Shown here: positions 8,895 through 18,448 of the stretch, one piece after another | Position numbering within the stretch: the stretch's first letter is position 1 | How the letters are laid out: each line of letters starts with the position of its first letter | Assembly (NCBI GenBank): GCA_900543095.1 | Contig: UQQD01000005.1 | Coordinates: forward strand, 18,465 to 82,464 | Direction: 5' to 3' | DNA: 64,000 nucleotides | Origin: an uncultured Ruminococcus sp. | GTDB lineage: Bacteria; Bacillota; Clostridia; Oscillospirales; Acutalibacteraceae | The notes under the pieces: generated by a model | What the model saw: only the letters and a program-made list of their open reading frames with translations | What the model was told of the DNA's origin: nothing | The model's database searches: none | Program-made: the position numbers and the translations under genes

Positions 8895-8913
8895 AATATA
8901 TTTCCTCCTAAAA

Positions 8914-9627
8914 TTATGTGTAATTTCTTGCACCAAACAGTGCCGAGCCTACTCTAACCATATTTGCGCCTTCCAATATTGCTTCATAATAATCGGCAGA
9001 CATACCCATTGAAAGAATAGTCATATTTATATTATCTAATTTTTTTTGCGATATGTCAATAAATAAGTTGTGCATTTTATGAAAATAATTTGAAATTTTA
9101 TGTCTATTATCACAAATTGGGGGTATTGTCATAAGACCTTTTACCGAAATTCCTTTAATTTGTGCGATTTGCATCAGCAATTCTTCAAGGTTTTCTTCAA
9201 AAACACCCGATTTGTTTTCTTCACGACCAATGTTTACTTCAACAAGAATATCAGTCGTCTTATTGTGTTTAAGTGATTGATTTGCAATTTCTTTTGCCAA
9301 TTTTAATGAATCGACAGACTGAATAATATCAACCTTGTCAACTATCTGACGAACCTTATTTGTCTGCAAGTGACCGATAAATTGAAGAGAACATTTCTCA
9401 AGGTCATAAGCCTCATATTTTGAAAGCAATTCCTGAACCTTGTTTTCTCCGATATGATCAAGTCCGAGCGATATAGCATAATTGATGATTTCAGGCTCAA
9501 CCGTCTTTGTAGCGGCAAGAAACGTAATATCTTCCCTGTTTTTTCCAACCTTTTGGGCTGCCTCTGCAATTCGTTCATTGATTAGTTTGTAGTTGTACTC
9601 AACATCATTTAATGACCTTTCCGTCAT
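8914..9627 (-). CDS. ylmE: PLP homeostasis protein (YggS/YlmE/PROSC family)
   Basis: Binds pyridoxal phosphate and buffers intracellular B6 vitamers; it has no established catalytic activity. The 237-residue protein is a single alanine-racemase-type barrel with the PLP lysine in FLAATKTVEPE (near residue 41), and the family motifs GENKVQEL, FIGHLQTNK and SMGMSADYYEAI near the C-terminus. The ATG at 9627 is inside the end of the upstream HlyD-like gene (23-nt overlap), preceded by AAGGAG at 9 nt, which supports this start and translational coupling. It heads the division cluster as in other Gram-positives. Confidence 0.94.
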   Translation of the reverse strand: MTERSLNDVEYNYKLINERIAEAAQKVGKNREDITFLAATKTVEPEIINYAISLGLDHIGENKVQELLSKYEAYDLEKCSLQFIGHLQTNKVRQIVDKVDIIQSVDSLKLAKEIANQSLKHNKTTDILVEVNIGREENKSGVFEENLEELLMQIAQIKGISVKGLMTIPPICDNRHKISNYFHKMHNLFIDISQKKLDNINMTILSMGMSADYYEAILEGANMVRVGSALFGARNYT

Positions 9628-10888
9628 ACAAATCGTCTCCTTTTACTATTACCTTGTCGTACATTGACACTGTTTCTCCGTTAAACAAAACTCCGTCTGC
9701 CGGAGAAGTATCGCATATTACATAATCGTTATCGGAATGAATGATCGAGATTTGTTTGAACTGGACTTCACTTCCGTATAATACATAAACGCCCTGAACT
9801 TTCTTTTGTTCTTTATGCGCCACATCGTTATCATCGTAGGTTACTTTTGTTACATAATCGTCGTGAATAGCCCGGCGGCTTATTCTCAGTCCGGTATAGG
9901 TCCCCAGCCCGATTTCCACAGGTTCATTTCTTGCTTCAATAATACTGTGGTCCATATAGTCACAGCTGAGCAGTACAAGAGCATTTGAATCCTGTGACGC
10001 ACGGTGAACTTTATAAATCGAGGCGGGCATAGATTCGTTTGACGCATTTGAAAACAGAACAGAAACATTGCCGTTCCAGGTAGAAAGATTCATGGCTTCA
10101 TCTTCATTGACTTCGCAGGCAATATACCATTTTTTATTTGTAATTACCTTTCCTGCGATATTTGAAGAGACATCTGACTTTTTAATGCTTTTAAGGTCAT
10201 CAAGCGTCATATCCGCTATATTTGAAAAATTAACCGCATTTTCGTATCCGTCACAAAACTCGGTAAAATATCCCGCCTTATCGGTTTTAACAGTCCCTAT
10301 ACTCTGACTTGATGAGCTTTTCAACTCGTCAAGCTGTGATTGAAGCTGAGCGATCTCCGAATCAAAGTTTGAAATTTTGCCTGTGCAAAGCATTCTTTGA
10401 TTGATCGAATACAGAAGATCGTCTGCATCGGATTTTACTGAACCGATTTCGGAGTTGTTTACATCATCGATATATGTGATAAGGTTATTTTCAATATTAT
10501 TATTTATAACGTCTATTCCCAAAGCTCCGTTAGAGTTTGAAAGCTGTAAATTTTTAAGGTTGTCAATCTTGCTTTGCAGCTGGGCTGCAGTTGTTTGGGC
10601 AACCGCATCGCTTTCGGTAGAAAACACCTTTGCAATCTCACCGCCTGCTCTTACATCATCACCGTCATCACAGGAATATGACAATACACCAGAAGTATTA
10701 TTTTCGATTATACTTTCATCTCTTATGATAAAGCCGTTAGTGTTAATCTTATCGGTAACGGTAGTGAGTACGGCATTTTCGGTAGGATACATATCAAAGT
10801 TTGCGCTTAAAAGCAAATACACAACATATATTACCGCAAGTAACGTAAGCGCAAAAACAAGTATTCTTTTAAACAACAATTTATCCAT
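9605..10888 (-). CDS. HlyD-like single-pass membrane protein of the division cluster
   Basis: A 427-residue protein with one N-terminal membrane anchor (about 8-28, ILVFALTLLAVIYVVYLLL) and an extracellular portion. The first part resembles the split lipoyl/barrel-sandwich domain of HlyD-family adaptors (NTSGVLSYSCDDGDDVRAGGEIAKV, about 63-87), followed by a helical hairpin and a second beta region. No ABC transporter partner is adjacent. It lies between miaA and ylmE, and relatives at this locus are common in Clostridia, suggesting a role tied to the envelope or division rather than toxin export. Family assignment is moderate and function is not established. Confidence 0.75.
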   Translation of the reverse strand: MDKLLFKRILVFALTLLAVIYVVYLLLSANFDMYPTENAVLTTVTDKINTNGFIIRDESIIENNTSGVLSYSCDDGDDVRAGGEIAKVFSTESDAVAQTTAAQLQSKIDNLKNLQLSNSNGALGIDVINNNIENNLITYIDDVNNSEIGSVKSDADDLLYSINQRMLCTGKISNFDSEIAQLQSQLDELKSSSSQSIGTVKTDKAGYFTEFCDGYENAVNFSNIADMTLDDLKSIKKSDVSSNIAGKVITNKKWYIACEVNEDEAMNLSTWNGNVSVLFSNASNESMPASIYKVHRASQDSNALVLLSCDYMDHSIIEARNEPVEIGLGTYTGLRISRRAIHDDYVTKVTYDDNDVAHKEQKKVQGVYVLYGSEVQFKQISIIHSDNDYVICDTSPADGVLFNGETVSMYDKVIVKGDDLYDGKVIK

Positions 10889-10892
10889 AAAA

Positions 10893-11831
10893 CTATCCTT
10901 TGTTTATTATTTCTGCCGCTGTATTAAAAAGCTCGTCAAATGACGAAAATTCATCAACATACAGCCAGTCAATATCTTTATCGCGCTTAAACCACGTTAT
11001 CTGACGTTTTGCATATCGGCGGGTTTCACGCTTTAAGCTTTCAACACATTCTGCAAGGGACGCCTGACCGTTTATATACGGTAAAAGCTCCTTGTAGCCG
11101 ATCGCCTTTACGGAGGTTTGGCTTAGCTCGGACGATAAAATGCTGTTTGCTTCGTCGAGCAAACCGTTTTGCATCATCAGATCAACACGGTCATTTATCC
11201 TGTTATAGAGATTTTCACGATTTTTATAATTAAGCCCGATTTTTATGGCTTTGAACGGCGATTCTTCAAGCTTGGAGTTTTCTATTTGTTCCGAAATAGC
11301 AGTTCCGGTTGTTTTGTAAAATTCAATAGCCCTGATTATACGCTTTGGATTGCGTTCAGGGCGAAGTCTGTCGGCCGATTTTTTATCAAATTCACTTAAT
11401 ATTTCAATCAGCTTGTCGACGCCTTCGTTTTGATATATTATGTTTAATTCATCACATATTTTTTGATTTTTCACTTCTTCGTTAAACTTAATATTGTTTA
11501 AGAGCGAATCAACATACAGCCCCGTGCCTCCTGCAATTACAGGCAACTTGCCGCGACTGTATATATCATTAATACACTTCTTTGCGTCATCGACAAACAT
11601 AGCTACGGAATAAGTTTTGTCGGGCGGCAAAAAATCCATCAGATGGTGCCTTATCCCCTGCATTTCATCATTTGTAGGCTTTGCGGTTGCTATTTGCATA
11701 TCTTTATATATCTGCATCGAATCTGCCGATATAACTTCACCGTTAAAGCGCTTTGCAATTTCAACGGCAAGCCTTGTTTTGCCCGAAGCGGTCGGTCCGA
11801 CAACGGAAATGACTTTAATTTTGTTATCCAA
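10893..11831 (-). CDS. miaA: tRNA dimethylallyltransferase
   Basis: Transfers a dimethylallyl group to N6 of A37 in tRNAs reading UNN codons; MiaB, also in this operon, then methylthiolates it. The protein shows the P-loop GPTASGKTRLA, then EVISADSMQIYKDM, the DFLPPDKTYSV segment and AGGTGLYVDSLL. An ATG at 11867 would place the start 32 nt inside mutL with 12 extra residues. A TTG at 11831 lies 4 nt after the mutL stop with AGGGTG at a good distance, and gives the usual N-terminus just before the P-loop (312 aa). The TTG is preferred. Confidence 0.95.
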   Translation of the reverse strand: MDNKIKVISVVGPTASGKTRLAVEIAKRFNGEVISADSMQIYKDMQIATAKPTNDEMQGIRHHLMDFLPPDKTYSVAMFVDDAKKCINDIYSRGKLPVIAGGTGLYVDSLLNNIKFNEEVKNQKICDELNIIYQNEGVDKLIEILSEFDKKSADRLRPERNPKRIIRAIEFYKTTGTAISEQIENSKLEESPFKAIKIGLNYKNRENLYNRINDRVDLMMQNGLLDEANSILSSELSQTSVKAIGYKELLPYINGQASLAECVESLKRETRRYAKRQITWFKRDKDIDWLYVDEFSSFDELFNTAAEIINKG

Positions 11832-11835
11832 AAAA

Positions 11836-13863
11836 TCACACCCTGCCAAACTGTTTTTCAATTTCACTTCTGGTCATTACAAAGCATACGGGTCTGCCGT
11901 GCGGACAATATTTGATGCTCGGATCGTCCTCAAGCCTTTTGATAATATCAATAAGCTCCTGATGTGAGCTTTTGTCACCCGCCTTAATTGCGGTGCGGCA
12001 GGCTACGTTATGGTAAAACCAGTCCATTTTTTCCGTGAAAATATCGTTTTTACCCTGAGCTATGTAATCCGACATTTCAGCAATGGTATCGCTGATTTCG
12101 GACGCTTCGAGATACTCGGGAGCACTGCGAACGATTACCGTGCTGTTTCCGAAATCTTCAACATCAAAAGCGCAGTTTTTAAACATATCAAGGTTATTTA
12201 TCGCGGCGTCATATTCGGCTTTGCCGAGTGTAACCGTAACAGGCTGTAAAAGCATCTGAGAAAACGAAGCGGCTTTTTCGGCTTTTAATTTCTCATATAT
12301 CATACGTTCGTGCGCTGCGTGTTTGTCTATGAACAGAACCTCGTCCTTGTTTTTCTGGGCAATAATATATGTGCCGAAAACCTCGCCTATGTACTTTATT
12401 ACGTTGTTATCCTTTTCAATCAACCTAATTTCATCCGTCTGAGAGTCAGCTACGACTTCAGTGTCAGCGGATTTATCGTTCAGAGAATGATCTGCGGTTT
12501 TGGCTTCGTCGAAATTATTATTTATGGTCTTATCATCCAACGGGGGAACAAAAGACGATTCCTTAAAAACATTCTGTGTGTTTTGTGTGTTAAAACGCTT
12601 TTCGGCTTCGGCTTGCTTTGAATAAAGTGAAAAGGGATCGGAGCTGTCGGAAAAAGACAAATTATCTATGTTGATTTTTTCAATCTTTTGCTCTGACGGC
12701 GTAAACTCTACAGAATCAAAAGGATTGAATTCATCTGTTGCTATATCGGTTTTTTTATCAGGCACTTTAGAAATATTGCTGCGGTTAATAACAGCGTCTG
12801 CATTTTCAAAGCGATTGAATTTTTTGATGTCGTTAAAAGCGGTGTTGTTTTTAAAAACAGCTTTTTTTCTGTCGTCAAACTGCATAAGCGACGACTTTAC
12901 GGCGTGATAAACAGCGTCAAAAACTGGACGTTCATTTATAAAACGCACTTCAATTTTTGCAGGATGTACGTTAACGTCAATCATCTCATACGGCAATTCT
13001 ATATTAAGAACACAGGACGGAAATTTTCCGACCATTATAGAGCCTTTGAATGCTTCTTCAACTGCCGCCATTGCCGTCCTTGTTTTGACATAACGACCGT
13101 TTATAAAGAAATTCTGCATATTTCTGTTTGGACGTGAATAAACAGGCTTCGATATATAGCCGTTTATTTTTATTGCATCAAGCTGATATTCAACAGGTAT
13201 AAGTCCGTTTGCAAATTCTCTGCCAAACACGGAATATATCGCTGACATAAGCTTTCCGTCGCCGTAGGTTTTGAGTACCTGCTTGCCGTCGCGGATATAT
13301 GTAAATGCAATTTCGGGGTGAGAAAGCGCAGTTTTGTCAATTATGTTTGATACTGCGTTACCCTCAGAAACATCTTTTTTAAGGAATTTTGCCCTTGCAG
13401 GAATATTGTAAAACAAATCTCTTATTACAAAGGTAGTGCCTGTCGGGCAGCCTGCATCGTCAAAGCTGACTTCTTCCCCGCCTTCGATTATGTATGAGGT
13501 ACCGATATTTTCGTTTATATTCCTTGTAATAAGCTGTAGGCGTGATACTGCACAGATTGACGCAAGGGCTTCGCCTCTGAATCCGAGAGTAGCTATACTT
13601 TCAAGATCGTTTTCAGATTTCACCTTGCTTGTTGCGTGCCTTAGGAAGGCAACCTTTATGTCGTCCTTTGCAATTCCGCATCCGTCGTCGGCAACACGCA
13701 TAAAGGTAGTTCCGCCGTTTTTTATCTCTACGGTAATGTTCTTTGCCCCTGCGTCTATTGAATTTTCAACCAGCTCTTTTATTACCGACGCAGGTCTTTC
13801 AACAACTTCTCCTGCCGCAATAAGCTCTGCAACGTGTTTGTCAAGGACATTGATTACTCCCAT
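11836..13863 (-). CDS. mutL: DNA mismatch repair protein MutL
   Basis: Couples mismatch recognition by MutS to strand incision. The 675-residue protein has the GHKL ATPase N-terminus (ELVENSIDAGA, VADDGCGI, ATLGFRGEALASI), a long non-conserved linker (about 340-470) and a C-terminal dimerisation/endonuclease domain. The metal-binding endonuclease motif is visible as DKHAAHERMIYE, together with the CPHGRP motif close to the end, so this MutL should nick DNA itself. No mutH is needed or seen. It follows mutS by 27 nt and precedes miaA by 4 nt. Confidence 0.97.
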   Translation of the reverse strand: MGVINVLDKHVAELIAAGEVVERPASVIKELVENSIDAGAKNITVEIKNGGTTFMRVADDGCGIAKDDIKVAFLRHATSKVKSENDLESIATLGFRGEALASICAVSRLQLITRNINENIGTSYIIEGGEEVSFDDAGCPTGTTFVIRDLFYNIPARAKFLKKDVSEGNAVSNIIDKTALSHPEIAFTYIRDGKQVLKTYGDGKLMSAIYSVFGREFANGLIPVEYQLDAIKINGYISKPVYSRPNRNMQNFFINGRYVKTRTAMAAVEEAFKGSIMVGKFPSCVLNIELPYEMIDVNVHPAKIEVRFINERPVFDAVYHAVKSSLMQFDDRKKAVFKNNTAFNDIKKFNRFENADAVINRSNISKVPDKKTDIATDEFNPFDSVEFTPSEQKIEKINIDNLSFSDSSDPFSLYSKQAEAEKRFNTQNTQNVFKESSFVPPLDDKTINNNFDEAKTADHSLNDKSADTEVVADSQTDEIRLIEKDNNVIKYIGEVFGTYIIAQKNKDEVLFIDKHAAHERMIYEKLKAEKAASFSQMLLQPVTVTLGKAEYDAAINNLDMFKNCAFDVEDFGNSTVIVRSAPEYLEASEISDTIAEMSDYIAQGKNDIFTEKMDWFYHNVACRTAIKAGDKSSHQELIDIIKRLEDDPSIKYCPHGRPVCFVMTRSEIEKQFGRV

Positions 13864-13890
13864 TGTGTCACCGCCTTTCTGTCGTTATGT

Positions 13891-16482
13891 TTATATCATA
13901 TTCTTTAATTCATACAATAAATTCATTGCCTCAATCGGCGTAAGAGTATTGACATCCACCGAGTTTAATTTATCAATCAACGGTGTTTGTGCGCTGAACA
14001 TCAGGTTAAGCTGAGCGCCGTCGTCGTTATTGTGCTTTGGATCTGTCTGTATCTCGGATTTTCCGCTTTCAAGCTCAGCGAGTATCTCTTTTGCTCTGCT
14101 TATTATAGACTGAGGAACCCCTGCAAGCTTTGCAACTTCAATACCGTAGCTGTCGTCGGCGCCGCCGGGAACAATTCTGCGTAAAAACGTGATGTCGTCG
14201 CCGCGCTTTTTTACGGCTATGCTGTAATTTTTAACGCCGTCAAGCAGGTTTTCCATAACGGTAAGCTCGTGGTAATGAGTTGCAAAAAGCGTTTTGGCAC
14301 CGAGTTTTTTCTTATCGGCACAAAACTCAAGAACTGCTCTTGCAATACTCATACCGTCAAAGGTTGAAGTTCCTCTGCCGATTTCATCAAGTATCAAAAG
14401 GCTTTTTGGCGTTGCGGTTTTTACTATATTTGCAACTTCATTCATCTCAACCATAAATGTTGATTGACCCGAAGCAAGATCATCGGACGCACCGACACGG
14501 GTAAAAATACTGTCAACTATACCAATTTCAGCCGATGAAGCAGGCACAAAGCTGCCCATTTGGGCAAGCAGAACTATAAGGGCAATTTGCCGCATATAGG
14601 TTGATTTTCCCGCCATATTAGGGCCTGTTATTATTGCAACTCTGTCAGATTTACTGTCAAGATATACGTCGTTAGGAACAAACGGAGTGTCCTTTAGCAG
14701 TGCTTCTACCACAGGGTGACGTGAGTCCTTTATATTTATAGCCGTTGACTGATTTACAAACGGACGTACATATCGGTTGTCGGACGCAACATTTGCAAGT
14801 GAAGTGATTACATCAAGAGTTGCTATTGCCTTTGATGTATTCTGGATACGTTCAAGGTTATCGGCAATCTTGGTTCTTATTGCTTCAAAAATAGAATACT
14901 CCATTGCAACGGCTCTGTCTTTTGCGCCGAGTATTCTTGATTCAACATCTTTTAAATCCTGAGTTATGTAGCGTTCGCAGTTAGTAAGCGTTTGTTTGCG
15001 GATATAAGTTTCGGGGACTTGTGATTTATAGGAATTTGTAACTTCGATATAGTAACCGAAAACTCTGTTATAACCTACTTTCAGCTTAGGAATACCTGTT
15101 TTTTCACGCTGTTCGGCTTCAATTTGAGCAAGAATTCCTTTGGAGTTGTTCATATCATTTGTAACCGAATCAAGTTCAGCGTTATAGCCTTTTCGTATCA
15201 TTCCGCCCTCGCGAACGGTAAAGGGCGGATCGTCTACTATTGAGTTATCAATCAGAGAATGAATGTCTTCAAGCTTGTCTGTGTTTTTATATATGTACTT
15301 TAAATAAGCCGCATTACAGTCGGATATGAGTTTGGAAATCTTCGGTAAGGTCTGAATTGCCGAGCAAAGCGAACGTAAATCTCTTGCATTTGCCGAGCCG
15401 TAGACTATTTTTGTCATAAGTCTTTCAATATCAAATATGCCCGTTATCTCCTCGGTTATTTCAAGTCTTAGCACATTATCGTTGACAAGCTCTTCAACAG
15501 CGCTTTGACGGTTATTAATCGAAGTTATATTCATAAGCGGATGTTCAAGCCAAGAACGGATAAGACGCTTGCCCATTGCGGTTTTTGTCTTGTCGATAAC
15601 CCAGAGCAGCGAACCTCTTTTTTCTTTGGTAAGCATAGTCTGAGTAAGTTCGAGATTCCGCTGAGTGTTAAAATCAAGACGCATATATTGATTTTCATTG
15701 AAAAGTTCAATGTGACTTATTCGCTCAAGTCCGCTTTTCTGCGTAGCTTTAAGGTAATTAATCAATGCCCCTATTGCCGATATAAGAGAAGTTTTATCAG
15801 CTACGTTTTCAGCTTCTTCATTAAACTGCTCTTTTACGGTTACAAGGCAGGAATTGTAATCGAATTTTTCATCTTCAAGCATTTCCACACCTGCGGAAAG
15901 CTTGTTCTTGATAAACGACGGCAAATCTTTGATTTTTACGACATCGCCGCCGATAAGTATTTCACGGGGATTATAACTTGAAAGCTGGCTTGTAAGAACA
16001 TTATAAAAGCCCTTGCCCGATATTTCGGTTGCATATAATTCTCCTGTGGAAATATCGCAAAAGCATATGCCGAGCTTTTTTTCTTTTGAGAATATACAGC
16101 AAATGTAGTTATTTTTACCCTCGTCAAGCATACTTTGTTCAAGGACGGTTCCGGGAGTGATAACACGGATAATGTCACGTTTTACCAATCCTTTTGCCGT
16201 GGCCGGATCTTCGGTCTGTTCACAAATTGCAACCTTATATCCTTTTGCAACAAGGCGTGCTATATACCCCTCACAGCTGTGAAACGGCACTCCGCACATC
16301 GGGGCACGCTCTTCCTGACCGCAGTCACGCCCGGTAAGAGTCAGCTCAAGCTCCTTTGAAGCGAGCTTTGCGTCATCGTAGAACATTTCGTAGAAATCTC
16401 CAAGACGGAAAAATAAAATGCTGTCTTTATTTTCTTCTTTAATTTTAAAATATTGCTTCATCATTGGAGATAACTCCGCCAT
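13891..16482 (-). CDS. mutS: DNA mismatch repair protein MutS
   Basis: Recognises base mismatches and small loops. At 863 residues it has the N-terminal mismatch-binding domain with FFRLGDFYEMF (about 24-34; the Phe-X-Glu wedge lies in this motif), the connector and lever/clamp domains, and a C-terminal ABC-type ATPase with GPNMAGKSTYMRQ (near 615), LLILDEIGRGTSTFDG and FATHYHEL. The start ATG at 16482 follows a strong GGGGGTGAG site. It lies in the miaB-ricA-mutS-mutL-miaA run, like B. subtilis except that cotE is absent between ricA and mutS. Confidence 0.98.
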   Translation of the reverse strand: MAELSPMMKQYFKIKEENKDSILFFRLGDFYEMFYDDAKLASKELELTLTGRDCGQEERAPMCGVPFHSCEGYIARLVAKGYKVAICEQTEDPATAKGLVKRDIIRVITPGTVLEQSMLDEGKNNYICCIFSKEKKLGICFCDISTGELYATEISGKGFYNVLTSQLSSYNPREILIGGDVVKIKDLPSFIKNKLSAGVEMLEDEKFDYNSCLVTVKEQFNEEAENVADKTSLISAIGALINYLKATQKSGLERISHIELFNENQYMRLDFNTQRNLELTQTMLTKEKRGSLLWVIDKTKTAMGKRLIRSWLEHPLMNITSINNRQSAVEELVNDNVLRLEITEEITGIFDIERLMTKIVYGSANARDLRSLCSAIQTLPKISKLISDCNAAYLKYIYKNTDKLEDIHSLIDNSIVDDPPFTVREGGMIRKGYNAELDSVTNDMNNSKGILAQIEAEQREKTGIPKLKVGYNRVFGYYIEVTNSYKSQVPETYIRKQTLTNCERYITQDLKDVESRILGAKDRAVAMEYSIFEAIRTKIADNLERIQNTSKAIATLDVITSLANVASDNRYVRPFVNQSTAINIKDSRHPVVEALLKDTPFVPNDVYLDSKSDRVAIITGPNMAGKSTYMRQIALIVLLAQMGSFVPASSAEIGIVDSIFTRVGASDDLASGQSTFMVEMNEVANIVKTATPKSLLILDEIGRGTSTFDGMSIARAVLEFCADKKKLGAKTLFATHYHELTVMENLLDGVKNYSIAVKKRGDDITFLRRIVPGGADDSYGIEVAKLAGVPQSIISRAKEILAELESGKSEIQTDPKHNNDDGAQLNLMFSAQTPLIDKLNSVDVNTLTPIEAMNLLYELKNMI

Positions 16483-16512
16483 ATTCTCACCCCCTTACCT
16501 TAGTTTTAAAAA

Positions 16513-16920
16513 TCAGTAACAGCCGCCGCAGGTTTCACAGCTTCCTGAACAAGCTGATTGTGAATAATCAGCTGTTTCGGGGTCAGCACCCTCAGACGAT
16601 TGCTGAACTATTGCAAGCACACGGTTTGCGATTGCGTCAAAAGCGTCTTTTGCCTCGTTGTATGCAATCATATTTTCATTTGACATTATTTTTGAATACA
16701 CTTCACGCATTTCTGTGTTAAGAGATGAAAGCTTGTCCTGGTCTCTTTCTTTTTTAGAGGCTTCATTGTTGATAGCCATTCTTTTTAAATTAAATTCACC
16801 GATAAGGCTTTGAAGCTCTGAATCGGCGTCGGCCTTGCTTTGAACTTCGTGAAGTTTAATGTAAGCTTCTTCCTGCTGAATTGCCTTTCCCAATTCTCTT
16901 GCCATTGTGATGATGTCCAT
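16513..16920 (-). CDS. YlbF/YmcA-family protein with Cys-rich tail
   Basis: In B. subtilis YlbF, YmcA and YaaT form a complex that carries iron-sulfur clusters and specifies RNase Y processing of mRNAs. This 135-residue protein is almost all helical, with the family region at about 5-110, and ends in a cluster with four Cys in the pattern C-x3-C-x2-C-x2-C. Location directly after miaB matches ymcA (ricA), while a Cys tail is more reminiscent of YlbF; it could serve both roles. GGAGG lies 8 nt before the ATG at 16920. The exact paralog is uncertain. Confidence 0.85.
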   Translation of the reverse strand: MDIITMARELGKAIQQEEAYIKLHEVQSKADADSELQSLIGEFNLKRMAINNEASKKERDQDKLSSLNTEMREVYSKIMSNENMIAYNEAKDAFDAIANRVLAIVQQSSEGADPETADYSQSACSGSCETCGGCY

Positions 16921-16935
16921 AATTTTATACCTCCG

Positions 16936-18351
16936 TTAATCTGCAAGCTCGCCCTTTAATATCCAGTTGCGGGCTTTTGTTATTTTTACATTCTGAAATG
17001 TGCCTATCAGTTCTTTTGGAGCTTCAAGCTCAACGATAATATTACCGCTTGTTCGAGCTTCAAGCTCATTATTTTTGCCTGTTTCTTTTTCAATCAATAC
17101 CTTTTCGGTTTTCCCAACCATTGAAGAACAACGCTTTGCGGCAATCTCTTCCTGAACGTCAAGAAGTTCTCTGAACCATTTCGATTTTTCCTCATACGGT
17201 ATCGGATCGTCCATTTTTTCTGCCGGAGTACCCTTTCGCGGTGAAAAAATGAATGTAAACAGCGATGTAAACTCAACCTCTTTTATAAGAGAAAGAGTTT
17301 GTTTGAAATCTTCATAAGTTTCGCCCGGAAAACCGACGATTATATCGCTTGTCAGCGACAATCCGTCGATTTTCTCCTTGGCGTAGTTTATAATTTCAAG
17401 ATACTTTTTTCTGTCGTAGTGGCGGTTCATCGCCTTTAGAATTCTATCGGAACCGCTTTGGAACGGCAAATGCAAATGACGGCTTATGTGCTTTCCGTCC
17501 GCAATAGCATCAATCAACTCTTTCGAGCAATCCTTCGGATGCGAGGTCATAAACCTAAGCCAATAATCACCGTCAATAGAGTCTATCTCACTCAGAAGCC
17601 GAGCAAATGAAGTCTTGTTTTCAAGCGTTTTGCCGTATGAATTCACGTTTTGCCCAAGCAAAGTTATATCCTTATAGCCCGACTTTATCATTTGGTCTGC
17701 TTCGCTGATGATAATATCCTTTTCACGGCTGCGTTCCCTGCCCCTTACATATGGGACAATGCAATATGTACAGAAGTTGTTACAGCCGTACATAATCGGG
17801 AGCCAGCCCTTAAAAGTACCGTCACGCTTTACGGGAATACCCTCATATATTTTATTGTCATCATTTCCGCGTTCAAAAATCCTCTTGCCGTTTACAAGCG
17901 AATTGTACATAAGCTCGGGGAAATGATGCAGAGAATGAGTACCGAACACAAGACCGACAAACGGAAAGCTCTTGTATATCCTGTTTGCAACGTGTTCTTC
18001 CTCCATCATACAGCCGCAAAGAGCAATCAAAATCTGAGGGTGTTTTCGCTTTAGATTCTTGAGAGCGCCTACGTTGCCGAAAACTCTGTCCTCAGCGTGT
18101 TCACGCACGGCACAGGTGTTGAACAATATAAAATCCGCATCATCGGGGGCGTCAACAAAATCAAAGCCCGATTGGCTTAGCATACCTTTGATTTTTTCAC
18201 TGTCGGCTACATTTTGCTGACAGCCGTAGGTACGGATATAAGCAAGAGGTTTTTCTCCTCTTTTACGAATCTCCATAATTTCGGCAATCAGTTTCATATA
18301 CTCCGATTGCTTATCGGAAAGTTTGTCTGGTTGAATAACATTTTCTGCCAA
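16936..18351 (-). CDS. miaB: tRNA-2-methylthio-N6-dimethylallyladenosine synthase
   Basis: Radical SAM methylthiotransferase that adds the 2-methylthio group to i6A37 in tRNA. It has the N-terminal auxiliary cluster cysteines (YGCQQN, NTCAVRE, CGCMMEE), the radical SAM motif GCNNFCTYC with three Cys, and a C-terminal TRAM domain. The open frame begins at 18402, but those 17 codons overlap the -10 box of the promoter at 18391-18396 and cannot all be translated. A TTG at 18351 preceded by AGGAGG at 7 nt is the true start (471 aa). First gene of the operon that continues to miaA. Confidence 0.96.
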   Translation of the reverse strand: MAENVIQPDKLSDKQSEYMKLIAEIMEIRKRGEKPLAYIRTYGCQQNVADSEKIKGMLSQSGFDFVDAPDDADFILFNTCAVREHAEDRVFGNVGALKNLKRKHPQILIALCGCMMEEEHVANRIYKSFPFVGLVFGTHSLHHFPELMYNSLVNGKRIFERGNDDNKIYEGIPVKRDGTFKGWLPIMYGCNNFCTYCIVPYVRGRERSREKDIIISEADQMIKSGYKDITLLGQNVNSYGKTLENKTSFARLLSEIDSIDGDYWLRFMTSHPKDCSKELIDAIADGKHISRHLHLPFQSGSDRILKAMNRHYDRKKYLEIINYAKEKIDGLSLTSDIIVGFPGETYEDFKQTLSLIKEVEFTSLFTFIFSPRKGTPAEKMDDPIPYEEKSKWFRELLDVQEEIAAKRCSSMVGKTEKVLIEKETGKNNELEARTSGNIIVELEAPKELIGTFQNVKITKARNWILKGELAD

Positions 18352-18390
18352 ACAAGTGCCTCCTAACCCATTATTTGTATTATCTTTGTT

Positions 18391-18419
18391 ATTATACCAC
18401 AAAATATATTGTCTTTCAA
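18391..18419 (-). promoter_or_regulatory. Sigma-A promoter for the miaB-mutS-mutL-miaA operon
   Basis: TTGAAA (18414-18419), a 17-nt spacer and TATAAT (18391-18396) in minus-strand sense, about 40 nt before the miaB TTG start. Confidence 0.85.
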
Positions 18420-18448
18420 TGATTTTTACACTAAATATATTTTATTTT

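Noticed and set aside
15505..15981. Plus-strand frame of 158 codons inside mutS
   Set aside because: It lies fully opposite mutS, has no SD and no family features.
18352..18402. Upstream ATG/GTG-type extension of MiaB
   Set aside because: The extension would run through the -10 box of the gene's own promoter, while TTG at 18351 has a strong SD.
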